From Daphnia pulex (Eukaryota; Arthropoda; Branchiopoda; Diplostraca; Daphniidae), in contig NC_060024.1 of the NCBI RefSeq assembly GCF_021134715.1, forward strand, positions 9,114,001 to 9,178,000: a stretch of DNA of 64,000 nucleotides, written 5' to 3'. Position 1 is the stretch's first letter; each line of letters starts with the position of its first letter. A program made the translations under genes and the position numbers. Of this stretch, positions 25,362 to 37,097 are shown piece by piece. The notes under the pieces were generated by a model, which had not been told where the DNA came from, ran no database searches, and saw nothing but the letters and a program-made list of their open reading frames with translations.

Positions 25362-27229
25362 TTATAGGAACTGCACTCCGACAGCCACTTGCACACCGTG
25401 ATGCGTCCGATCTCCTCGTTGGCTTCTGATGGGGACACAATAATTAAGTTCGATTCGTGCAGTGGTGCCTAATCGTAACATTAATCCCATTCCGTAGCTC
25501 AAACGGTATCTGTCTGTAAGAATTCGAGCACTCTCCTTTAGATTATCACCTGGAAAAAGGACGAAAAAACGGTTAATATGGTTAAATTGTGAAACAAGAT
25601 TAATAAAGAAGCCATACTGAAATCAAAATTGTCTATGTTTCCTGCGTTGACAAAGAAGTGTGTGCGAAGGATGTCTCCTATACCGCCTTGTCCTGGCTTG
25701 AAAGGCAATGGGGTGTACAAATGAAGACCAGCAGCCCAATATCCCTGTGAGTAAAACATATTTAGCGGATTAAAAAGAAACAAAAAACATGGCATATGGT
25801 TTGCCTATTTATTTATTAATTTAACCTGTGCTCCAAGGGCTTGATTATCCGATTGTGGACCAATTCCACGTTGCTCGAAACCACGGATAGTATGCGGGCC
25901 ACCCAAGAAAAAGCGATCGCAAATGTAAATCAGTTTCTCGTCGTTCAGTCGCTTCATAAAACCACCTTGGAAGGATCCTTGAATAACCTTGATCCAGAAA
26001 AATTAAATGAAAACCTTCAAACTGATTTGAGAAGTACAATAAATAATTTTGATTTACACAACTCACCACATCGTTTGTGACTGGAACATTTAACTGGTAA
26101 TTGAGTTCGTGTTTGATGAACCCAACATCTCCTCCGATTCCAGCGAGTTCTTGTACCATCTGAAAAAGGGTACCCCGACTGGAGAAGATAGTTGAATCTC
26201 TATTGTCAAAATGTATCATGTGGCGCAAAGCAGATTTAAGTGAGTGGCCAGCTTGTTCACGGACAGGAAATGTTGTTGTGCGACTTTGGCAAGACAGCTC
26301 ACGCCAAATACCTTCCCACTGAAGATTGTGACGTACCTAGAAATGAGTTTAAGAAAAATTCGAGTTACCTGCATTTGCTTTCAAAACATAATATTGATTT
26401 ACTTACAAGTGGAACTGAGTCAAAGCTGGCATCAAGAGAGATTCCCTGTTCACACAAGTGGTAACCAGATGTTACCCATTCTGAGTTTTTTTGGTAAAAG
26501 GAAGAGGTTAAACTATAAAGAAAACAGTTATGAAAAACATAGATTTAATTTAAATGCATCATATTTAATTTAGTAACTATTTACATGGTATTGGCTTTGT
26601 TGTGAAGAGGTTTTATAAACATTCCATTAAATCCTTTGGATTGCTTTGTGCCATAAGTGTATTCCACCTGCAAATTTTCTCCTCTTCCAAAAGTATTGGG
26701 CAGATTACTTTTAATGACTAATGAACCTTCGTTGTTTCCAACAAGAGTAGTAATTCCACCAAGAACTCGTTTCAATTCTTTTACTGAAAATGTTATTTCC
26801 AATCCATTTGAGGAGGCATCTTCTCCCCTACTGGTGTCAATGAAGACACCAACATTTTTGAAACATCCAAGTTTTTCTAGTTTTGATCTGACTTCTTGAG
26901 ATTTTAGCACAACTTGCTGAAAGTCACCAGCTTCGAAAAGCTCTTTCACAGTTTTGATAACAAGGTCATCTTTTGTTCTTCCTAGTCCGTCCACGTAAAC
27001 TTTTTCAACTAATGCCTAAATAAATTTAAAATTAGCGAGAAAGAAAATGTGCAGAACGAGAAGACTCGTGCCTTAATATTTGAAAGCTGCAATGGTACTT
27101 CTGTGGGCTCGGCGGCAGTATTAGGACCCTAAAAGAACGGAAATAAATGATTCAGTAATTGTCTATGAAATCAATGCATGACGGAAATTAAACTACAAAA
27201 CTGCTTACATTTCCTTCTCCAGTTTGCAT
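25362..27229 (-). CDS. SAMM50: SAMM50, outer-membrane beta-barrel assembly protein (Omp85 family)
   Basis: Central subunit of the sorting and assembly machinery that inserts beta-barrels into the mitochondrial outer membrane. Minus-strand exons: 27229-27209, 27128-27072, 27015-26585, 26512-26407, 26336-26067, 25987-25826, 25744-25618, 25549-25362; 453 residues (human 469). The single POTRA domain opens with [13 protein letters not shown] and includes [17 protein letters not shown]. The barrel follows, with conserved [19 protein letters not shown], the [20 protein letters not shown] loop motif of the Omp85 family, [20 protein letters not shown], and the terminal strand [12 protein letters not shown]. 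Intron 2 (27071-27016) appears to use a GC donor (AAG|GCACGA); a GT donor 7 nt further on would insert two residues. Head to head with GLYR1 across about 1.1 kb. Confidence 0.95.
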
Positions 27230-28304
27230 TTTGGTAGTTATTTTACAGAAATGTTATGTTGTTCCGGCCAAGGTTCGTCTACATATTGGATCTAAAGACA
27301 TCTATCGACTGAAGGCGATACTTTTTCAGTGGGCTTTGGGCTTTGAAGTGCTGGTCCAGTTAGAACCACACAGTCATGTAAATCGTAAATAAATATACTC
27401 GTGTCTCGTGTGTTTCATAACTTTACGCCGACTAAGCTGATCTTTATTAAGCTGATTTATTGTTCGTTTTGCCTAGCTCAGAAAGCATTCTTATTGTGCC
27501 AGTTCATTATTTAATTGATTTTTATGAACTGAGCAGGACCTAATTTCATTTAATCGTTAACCCACAACCTCTTATAAGCTGAACGTGTGACCTTGGGAAG
27601 AAAACCATTTTATTGTCAACATTAACCTGAAGTTTTACAAAAAAATGGGGCAAAATGTGAACGCTAAATTGCGAATAATTTGTTTTGCACTCCCTTCAAA
27701 CAAATTTAAAAAAAAAACATTGGTGTACAGCAACTCAGAGTGTGCCGCTACCTATGAATGATTAGAGAAACTGCTTCTTTCCGTAATAAATAAAAAAAAT
27801 TATTTACGTCCAATTAAAAAAAAAATACAATTTTTTTGGAAAATTAATGTATCACATTTACAAAGAACTGAAATAACTCTTTGATTCACCATTTCTTGTT
27901 TTATTGCAATCGAAAAGTGGAGCCGAACAAAACAAGTTGACTTGAGTCAACTTGACAAATAAAAGAAATCTGTTCTAAAAATCATAAATTCGGTTTACAA
28001 TTTTGCACGTTTTATTCTGAATAATAGTGTATATGACAATAATTAAGAGTTTATTTAATTGTGAGGACTACCGATGAAGCAGCCTTAGGCTTAGTCAGAT
28101 CAAAAACATTGGGTACTGGGGAGCCCAGCCCCAGGCTACTCACGCGGAAGCTTCACCATAATCCATCTGGCAATGTCTCTACTCAGATTTTGTATTTGGC
28201 GTCTCCGTTGCTGAAAATTTGTTGAAAATTTGTTGTGCCGCTCAACATCTGCGTGTAGTCAGTTATAACTTTACGCCTCGTCCGGTTAGAAAACTTGCAT
28301 TAGC
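27230..28304. other. Shared upstream region of divergent SAMM50 and GLYR1
   Basis: About 1.1 kb between two start codons pointing apart; expected to hold both promoters. AT-rich in the middle (27630-27860). No gene recognised. Confidence 0.5.
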
Positions 28305-31300
28305 ATGTCGGAAACAGCTTTAAAATTAGGCGATCTAGTGTGGTTGGTTGATTTTATAAATACTCGTAATTTTTTTTTGCCGTTGAATTAATCGTTAATT
28401 TCCCCTCTCTGTGTTTGTGTGAAAACAGGGCCAAGATGAAAGGATTCTCTCCCTGGCCGGGCAAGGTACGTTTGATAACTCAAAATACAGAGTTGGATAC
28501 GACAAAAATTATTGTTCACTCTTTAAATATATTTCAAATTTTGGAAGATTATCATTATTATTATTTCATTTTACTTAGATTGCCAACCCTCCTAAAGACT
28601 TAAAGCGAATTTCGAAACCGTCTGGAAAAACTGCATCTTGTGTCTTTTTTTTTGGAACAGACAATTTGTAAGCATTGTATTAATTGTTGCAGATTTTAGA
28701 AACATAATTATCATTATATTTACTAGTGCCTGGATTGAGGATTTCAACATAAAGCCCTACCACGAATATAAAGAACAATTCACTAAAGCGTGCAAGAGTC
28801 GTGCCTTCTTAGATGCCTGCCAAGCTATTGAAAAACACATTGTAAACCCACCTGTGAGTGTTTAGTTATAATATTAATCAAGTGTACCTGTAAACATTAT
28901 TTCCATATCAACCTGTTACAGAAAGAAGGAGAGCAGGTGCAGACTGTCACTGATGATAACCAAAGTGATGAAGATTTCGATAAACTTAAAGATGAAACTA
29001 AAGAAAAGGACAGTCCCAAGAAAGTTAAAAGGGATATAAAGCGCACACCAAAGGTAAATTCACTGGCACTATCATTTACAGTAATATATGAACAAAAATG
29101 GTTTTTTCATGCATTTTTCATATGGAAAGAGGAACAAAGAATACATGCAATATAAAATAATATGAAACCATTTAAATGATATATTTTGTGTTTTAGGAGC
29201 GAAAGCGGCGGACATCAGGCGAGTCAGGTAGTGATTCTGGACCCACTCCTAGCCGAAAAAAACCACGCAGTAATTCTACTATCGAAAACTCGAGTGACAC
29301 TTCAGTTATAACCAATCACACCTCTCCTCGTAAAAGCGGTCTGGTTTCAAGAATATTAGACCAACCTGCCACAATTCAAAGACCGGTAATGCTAAAAAGA
29401 AAGAAAAATATGTATTTAATTATTTACTAGGAAGGCAGTTTATATATCTTAAAAATCTTCGATTTGGTTTATTTCGATATTTATTTAGTTGCAAGAGTTT
29501 CTACAAATTAACTCGATAAAATATTATTCCCTGGAAAATAATGACCTTTGGTTTTTGCAGGATACCCCACCATTGGATGTCGAGAGAGTGACTCAAACTC
29601 TCAAAGAGAAGAACGTTCAACCATCCACGCTCAAGTTTGGCTTCCTCGGCCTTGGAATCATGGGCTCAGGAATGGTCAAAAACCTCCTTAATTCAGGTCA
29701 CAAGGTTATCGTCTGGAATCGCACAACAGAAAAGGTACGACATCAAAGCCAATATTTATTTCTTATTTTCCGTTAGACAACGACAACGGGATGTCTCTGT
29801 TTATTCATATCATGGGACACTTGATCACAGACATCCTAAATCGTGTTAAGAATATATTCGAAGGGCAGGTTAACACGGAATAGACACGAGAAGGGAACAT
29901 TGATAGCTAATTCAAGCGCTGAAGGAAATATTCTTAGCAATCAGTTGAAGTTACAGGTTGAAGAGTAGTTTCGGTTTCCTGTTCAATGGGTACAGGGCAG
30001 ATTTCAACAGCTACTTCTACAGCTGTTCCACTCGCGACATTTTTCGGTTCCTCGTCCACCGTGTTGCGTCGCCGCCAATTTAGAGAAGGAAAACGAATAG
30101 GAGCAAAAAGAAAACTTAGATCTAAACTGCCAGCACTAGACTGTCTTCCATGGCCAAATCTTTTGCGAGGCCTTGCTCCCGCCGCTTCCATCTCTTCTAT
30201 GGCTCCCTCAAGTTCTTCGTCACCCAGGGCATCAAGATTTTCGTCTTCCAAGCAAACATCGTCGGGCAGATCAAGACGAATTCCTTGCTTAATGATTGAC
30301 TCGACTACATCGATGTTGACATCTACTTCTCCGACATCTTGGAAGTAGACGGAATCGGTACGGGCACATGCAGCGCTGCGACAAGAATCCAAGTAGAATG
30401 CTGGCAAGTTCTCCATGATTTTGTTGAGGGTCTTTTGCTGGAACTTGTATTTTTCTCGCAATCTTATCAGTTGGTGAGCACTGAATTTGCGAACCTTTGA
30501 CCTTTGCGAAACGTAATTGCGTTGTACAGTTTGGAGTCGGTCAACGGTGTAATCGTACACTTTTTTCGCCTGCAAAAAGTTATAGTTAATGTATTTATCA
30601 TCTCAGATCTATCAAGTGTTAGAATTTACCTGATCATTATATTGCTCGCGAATGGTTGTCAGCTGTTGGGTACCGTAGACTCGCACACCACGTAAATATT
30701 TGACTTGGCCAGCATAACCTTGATGGATTCTTTCCATTTGCTGGACACAGTTTTCCCGAATGCGATTGACCTGCGTAAATTCCATTTAGTCTAAAATTGC
30801 ATTTAACTGATTAGGACTTTCAGCAGCTACTCGTACCTGTCCAGTATAATTTTCTCTGAGGCGTTCCAGTTGTTGACTTTTGTACTGCTCGATGGCTTCC
30901 AGCAAGTTACGAATCTGTTTAGCTCTAGGCGAAAGCCTCTCGCCACAACAATAGCAACACTCCCACCATCCGAATCTGTAAAGAGGCAGTAATTAAAACT
31001 AAATGTCTAAAGAAGCTGTAGGGAAAAGTATCACAGACCTGTCCATCAAGTAGCGGAATCCTTGAACCAATAATGTAATCAAAACGAAAGCCCCAACGCA
31101 AGTGAATCCAGCAATGATGCTGTGAATTTGCACTCGGCGGAAGCCTTTAGGGGCGATGTGAATGCGCATGAAAGCCGTCACATTGGATAAGGCGTTAGAA
31201 GCATGACAGGCGTAATCACCGGCAGTGTGGCGACTTAATGTGTTCACTTGTAGTTGACCGGATGATAGCAGAGCCACATCGTCGACTCCCACGTCTCCCG

Positions 31301-34300
31301 CTGTCGTAGACGGCCATTGTAGAATAGTACGATTTGGTGTGACCCAAGTCACGCTGGGCTGCGGATTCCCCGAAAAGTTGCACGTCAAAACAACGGGCTG
31401 TCCGATTAAACCTTCTTGAAACAATGTAGATGTTTCTAGGCGAACAGCGCTGCAATGCATCTTCCAGAGCGATTCCACCAAGGGTAGACTGGAATCCAAA
31501 CAATACATGCCATCCGATGTAGCGATTGTAGGTCGTTTTTCAAGCCAGTTGGCGAACCAAAACAGTTGACAGTCGCACTGGAAGGGATTTCCATCCAAGT
31601 TGAGGCTGCGTAAAGCGTCCAATTGTCTTAGAGATCGCGGTAGTGAGCTAAAAGTATTGTTGGCTAGGTTCAGGTGACGTAAGCTGTTGCCCAGGTAGTG
31701 AAAAATCTCGTCTCTCAAAGAATCCAACCGAATGTTGTCGCGAACTTCCAGTTGCTGAAGTCGAGTCAGCGGATCGAGAAGCCTGGGTGGTAGATATTCC
31801 ACCTCAAGATTTGACAACGATAGATAGCCTATCATTTCGTTACGTCGAAACAAACCTGATGGAAGTGTTTTAATGGGGTTGCTATCGATTCTTAGCCAAT
31901 GAAGTCTTGTAGAGCGAATGAATGTGTTGTTTTCCAGTACGTTGAGTTGGTTGAAACTTGCATCCAAATGACGTAACTTCGGCAGCCCTTGCAGAAAATC
32001 CAGGTTTTTTACGGCGTTGTGTGATAGATCTAGTTTTTCGAGATGATCCAGTTGCAATTTTTCGTCGATGTGCTCAATTTGATTGTTGTTGACGTCAAGT
32101 GTCTTGAGACGAGGGTAAAGGTAGAACCCATCGACTGGAATTTGTTTTAATTGATTGCGACTGAGTATGAGCGTCGTCGTGTTTGCAGGTAGATTGATCG
32201 GCCATACCTTCAGACCAGCTTGAGTGCAATCTACTTCGCCATTTTCGCAGTGGCAGGGCAAAGGACATTGTACCTCGTCGGCTGATGCGATGTACAATAG
32301 CAACAAAGCCACCATCAGACTCGGCCACATTCGATGGGCTTCAATACCACTTGAAGCCACCATTTTGATCCTAATTGTGTCCCTTACCACACCTGACAAG
32401 TCTTTTCGGAATGATGTGGAATCACTTTTGCAAAACGTCTAACATTCCCCTGCCAAAATGGTTTCTCCAGCAGCCAAGTATCTCCAAGTTGATGTCGTAT
32501 TGTGGCTAAGCACTGTGCCTCTTCCTTAGCTATCAGCTGTGGCGTTGGTAATGCAACGTTTCAAGTTTTCCAAAATGGCTACCAGATTTTTGAAATTCTT
32601 TGTTTTCCTTATCGTTGTTGACGGCTTGACGCTGTCCTTTCGGTAGAGCACCGAAAATATGTTCGTCGAATTTCCTATGAGATAAAAAGGAAAAATTTCT
32701 TCTTCACTTTGAAACCAAAAATGTTGCCTTAAAAAAAAACGCTGCGGTTGGCCATAAAAGAAAAAGACCGTTATTTAATTGTTGTTGTAATTCGTATCCG
32801 CTTGGGGTGCTGTGCAACAACGAAAGATGGCTTTTCGGAGAAAAGCGGGCTTTATTCAGTAAAAAAAAGTCAAATTAGGAAAAAAAAATCATTTGGCGTT
32901 TTATATATTGAGTAAAATAGAAATCGTGGTCAAAAAGGGTGTGGTAATTTTCTGGCCTCTAGCTGTACTTTTCTTTTTGGAAGCTGTATACACACTCCTC
33001 CATCTTAGCGGCCTTGATAACAAACACCCTGGCAATACCTTTCTCCTTAACTTAACTTATAGTTGAACTTTCAGTTTTACCAAAAACCCCCAGCAAAGTC
33101 GCAAAGACTGATGATGTAGTTGAAAGAAAGCAATACTTTAGTTACCCCCCTCCCTGTAGCATGTATACACTTTCGTAAAAAAAAGAAATTTTTATTTAGT
33201 TCACGACGAGCCATTCTTGTGCTCAGAATATGAAATTCGATACTTTTTTAGAGAAATGTGAAAAAGGTCCGTGGTTTACAACAAACCCGAACCAGTTGAA
33301 ACTACTTCATGAAACTTCGTGTCAAGATGAAGGATCAGCTTTCCGCTCATCGGGTTTCGTCGTTACAAGTCGATTGACTCGCTAACCCAAAAATAAAATG
33401 GCGCTGTCGAATGTCGTCGGAAAGGCTCTTTTTTTTTGGTCGCGTTGCGCGCCTTTTTTCTTTTATTTGTCCGTTATCTCCGGTCAGTTATCACGGCCTA
33501 CTCTGCCCATTTCCTTTTATCTTTCTTCCTCATTCCCTCCCAAGGTTTTGGGGCTTTCCTGCGACCTCCTGTCATCTAGCGGCAAATAGATGCAACCGAT
33601 TAAAAAATATATGTTATGTAACCTAATAAAAGAATTTTCAAAAAAATAATTAATTTTCAAAAACAAAGAAAAAAAACGTGATAAAACTATTTTTATTTGT
33701 TATTATTTATTTTAGTGTCAAGATTTCGTCAAAGCTGGCGCTGAGGAGGCTCTTACTCCATCGGATGTGATATCAGCCGCCGATATCACGTTTTCTTGCG
33801 TTTCGGATCCACAAGTAGCCAAAGACGTAAGGATGCTTGATTTCGTCTTTGTTTTGTTTATTTATTTTTATACCCGCGTCTCGTTAACCTCGTGGCCTCG
33901 TTCGTGACAACTGGCACTCACCTAACATTTGTTTGATTTGGCACGGCGCATAGATGGTGTTTGGCAATTGTGGCGTTCTCCAAGAAATGTCGGCTGACAA
34001 GGGATTTGTTGAAATGACGGGCATCGATGCCGAAACGTCGCAAGACATTGCAGAGGTATATATCGACTTGCCAAAAAAGCCCTATTTGTGCAACAGATAA
34101 TCAATGAAACACGTTTGCTTATTGCGTAGGCCATCACGGGTAAAGGAGGTCGTTATCTGGAGGCACAAATTCAAGGCAGTAAAGTACAGGCCGAAGAAGG
34201 AATGCTGGTCATTCTGGCTGCTGGAGACAGAACCCTATTTGATGATTGCCAATCTTGCTTCCAAGCCATGGGCAAAAACTCGTTCTTCCTCGGTAATGAC

Positions 34301-34954
34301 TCATATTTTCTATTTTTGTGGCGCTGTACATCTAATAAGGTTTGTTTTGTTTTTTTCGTTGCATCATTATAGGTGAAGTGGGAAGCGCGTCCAAGATGAA
34401 CCTAGTCTTGCAGCTGATGATGGGCGTCGCAGTGGCCGGTGTGGCCGAAGGAATGGCACTTGCAGATCGAGCTGGTCTACAGCAACGCGACGTCCTCGAA
34501 ATCTTTGAGCTTACGACTCTGGCGTGTCCGTTATTGTTAGAAAAGGGAAAAGGTAACACATTTCTACTGTTTTTTTCGCATTGATTTTTTTGTTTTCTTG
34601 TAATCAAAGGCAGCATAATTAATAGCCTCGGATTTGAGTTTGATGGGTTAAAATAATAAGGTTTCGTGCTGACTGATGAAGCCGTACTGCAACTAGGAAA
34701 TCGGAAGTCAACATATCGATTATTTATTTTCTTTGTTTTTCCTCCCAATTTTAGCCATTTTAGAGGGAGCCTTCCCAACCAACTTGCCGCTACAGCACAT
34801 GCAGAAAGACTTGAAATTGTCGTTGTCTATGGGTGACCAACTAGAGCAGCCTTTGCCCGTTTCAGCTGCTGCCAACGAAGTTTACAAACACGCTAAGCGG
34901 CTTGGCTACGCAGATCACGACGTTTCAGCCGTCTATATCCGGGCCCGGTTTTAA
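28305..34954 (+). CDS. GLYR1: GLYR1 / NP60 (PWWP domain plus 6-phosphogluconate-dehydrogenase-like domain)
   Basis: Nucleosome-associated factor that helps RNA polymerase II through chromatin. Exons 28305-28342, 28429-28465, 28579-28667, 28727-28853, 28922-29053, 29197-29385, 29561-29734, 33716-33826, 33954-34055, 34130-34292, 34373-34552 and 34755-34954 join in phase to 513 residues. The PWWP domain is at the N-terminus ([27 protein letters not shown]). A basic, Ser-rich linker with HMG/AT-hook-like basic patches follows. The dehydrogenase fold begins [18 protein letters not shown] (Rossmann motif) and includes [11 protein letters not shown] at the equivalent of the active-site helix; in known GLYR1 proteins this domain is catalytically inert and makes tetramers. 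The intron 29735-33715 is nearly 4 kb and holds a whole gene on the other strand. Identification secure. Confidence 0.95.
29934..32399 (-). CDS. LRR-Ig transmembrane protein with a repeated coiled-coil cytoplasmic tail
   Basis: Lies entirely inside a GLYR1 intron on the opposite strand. Exons 32399-31039, 30975-30837, 30770-30630 and 30569-29934 join in phase to 758 residues. Signal peptide from the third Met ([17 protein letters not shown], ~residues 24-40); Met 1 and Met 13 are alternative starts. Then an LRR N-cap ([14 protein letters not shown]), about nine leucine-rich repeats, a C-cap ([20 protein letters not shown]), one Ig domain (VVLTCNFSG...GDYACHASN) and a membrane span (~425-447). 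The cytoplasmic side starts WWECCYCC, a likely palmitoylation cluster, followed by about ten 11-residue units of pattern hydrophobic-x-x-hydrophobic-R-x-x-Y-x-x-Q, then an acidic tail ([14 protein letters not shown]). Architecture suggests a cell-surface adhesion or signalling receptor; I do not recognise the specific family member. Confidence 0.9.
32400..33715. other. Rest of the GLYR1 intron; upstream region of the LRR-Ig gene
   Basis: Non-coding as far as I can see. It should contain the promoter and 5' UTR of the nested LRR-Ig gene. A CTCF-like motif (GTCATCTAGCGGC) is at 33571-33583. Confidence 0.5.
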
Positions 34955-36611
34955 AAACCATCGACTACCACATACCAGCCCACAGCACACCAGCGTTTAC
35001 TGCATCGCTTCATGCCTCATACAAACCTCATACTATTTTTTTTCTCTCCCCCTTCACACTAAAAAACAAAAACGACTAAAAAAACTTCCGTTCATGCTGA
35101 TGTTTTTTTGAATCCCCATTACATTTGTTTGTTGAAAAGAAACAGAAATTAACAAAACTTGGAACCAAGTCCATATAGGAACTCACTATCTCTTTGAAAA
35201 TTCTAAGTAAATCATCCGCTATTCATGAGTGACTTTTTTGCCAAGTGGAACATGGTTCCTTCCCACCCGTCAAATCCTCGTTTAGATTATTATATCGCCC
35301 GTGCAAAGAAACAACAAATCTTATAATATGATGAGTGGGGCTCGCAGAGTGTCATCTGTTTGGTCTGCGTTATACTTGGTCTCCCATTCGTCTACTTTTT
35401 TATGGCAAGCATAAGAATTGCTATTTCCGATTCACTTTGGAATTCAGTGTTCAAATTATTCTGATTGACCTAACCACCTTTTTTTTAAAAATAGAAATTG
35501 AAATTGTTTTCTCTGTTGTCCAGCTGACAATTTCGATGTTTGTCGACTGTCGCTGAATTTTTTTTTCTGTCCCAACTATTGTAGTGACATGAATTTAGCT
35601 GGTAATTTTTTTTTTTTATAAGAAATTCATTTTTCACCTCTTTTGGTTCTTCATTATTCAGTTCTTTGCATACGAGTTACTGGTTAGTTTCTTCTTTTCT
35701 TTGACCTCCCTTTTTCATTTTGGAACAAATGAGAAGTTTTGAGCTGTCATTGACGATAATAACCAAAGCTCTTGGTTTTATGAAAAGGCGAATACACTTT
35801 TACTGTAATAGAGAAGGTTGGTTTCTGTTTTGTTGTGTTTGTTTTTTCAAATATGGCGCCGATGCAACGACGCCATTTCGTCGATATTGGAAAATCCCCA
35901 CCAGCGGCGGCCAGCCAGAGAGAGTTGGAAAATAGCAGAAGTGAAAAGAGAGTTCTAACCGACGTAGAAAAAAAGAGGCACAAGGGCCGACTAAATAGAT
36001 CTTGTGTCGTCGTGTATTTTATTTTGGCACGGCATTGAGTTTCTCCTTTTCCTTGGTGAAAATCGGCTGACGAGTGACGTCTTGTCCAAGTTTTGATTCT
36101 CTACTGGCGTTTTAATAGGAACCCATTTTAATCGTTTCGTTCAAAGGTGGTTAAAAAGGATTGTCTGCGCGAAAAATTCAACACCGCAGCAAGGCGGAGT
36201 GACATGACCTGTAGCATCTATTACACTAGAGACGGAGAAACGGAGAGAAATACGTTTTTCTCTCCACAGTGAAGGCCTGTGTAGTCAGGAAACGATCTGG
36301 AAAAAAGTTGTGATGAGGCCTCAAATGGCTTCCAGTGTCCATTTGGATGGAACTTGTAATCTTCGGGATTCGTTGGAAAAGCTGAGACTGACAGTGGCGC
36401 AGTTTGAGTAGTGAGAGGGTTCACAAGTTTTCGTTAACTCGTCGACACATATATATATATAAGTCCCCCATTTGCTTATTGTGGTGTTTGTGTATATACA
36501 TATGCCCCGTAGTAGATACTACTACTGAGACTCAACACACATCAACGTTGTTTGTGTAGCCATTTCGTCATCAGTTTTCGGGATACATATTCTTGGAGAT
36601 CATACTACACA

Positions 36612-36635
36612 GTGTGTGTGTGTGTGTGTGTGTGT
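36612..36635. repeat. (GT)12 microsatellite
   Basis: Twelve perfect GT units. Confidence 0.95.
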
Positions 36636-36680
36636 AGTTATATTCACTCCACTTTACCCCTCCTCCTCCCCTTCCTCCAT

Positions 36681-36698
36681 TGTGTGTGTGTGTGTGTG
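36681..36698. repeat. (TG)9 microsatellite
   Basis: Nine perfect TG units, 45 bp from the first tract; the two are separated by a pyrimidine-rich stretch. Confidence 0.95.
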
Positions 36699-37097
36699 AT
36701 TTCTGACATCTCGCGACAGCGTCTCGGATTTGTGGTGGCTCGGCCGAGAGACTTGCACACATTTCTCATTGGTTACGTACGTGCACGTACGGGGTGGAAA
36801 ATGTGCACTACCAGCCCTATCGATTGGACAGATCTTCATGTGGGCCAGTTGATTCGCCATTTAAATATCTAAACAACAGACACAAGTCACCCTCTGAAAA
36901 TAAAAAGCCTTTGTAAACTTGTGGCGGACGACGAAAGAGGAAGAAAAACAGTTTCAATCTTCTCAACATACTCGACGCCCGAGTGTGTTACCTCTTCATT
37001 GTTCGACTTCATTCGACATTAGCCTCCCAGAATATTCCCGTTCTTTCTATTTTTCCGGTGTTGACCTCATCTTATCACTCATGATCTTGACTCTACA

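Larger units (their letters stand above)
34955..37097. other. Intergenic: GLYR1 3' UTR and AFF 5' region
   Basis: T-rich 3' flank of GLYR1, then the upstream region of the AFF gene with two (GT)n microsatellites (listed separately) and an alternating-AT run near 36450. No other gene recognised; several open frames of 60-100 codons have no protein-like features. Confidence 0.5.

Noticed and set aside
25845-26228. Long minus frame reading ...[20 protein letters not shown]...
   Set aside because: Its 3' half is out of frame; the conserved SAMM50 motif ([16 protein letters not shown]) shows the true frame after splicing at 25987.
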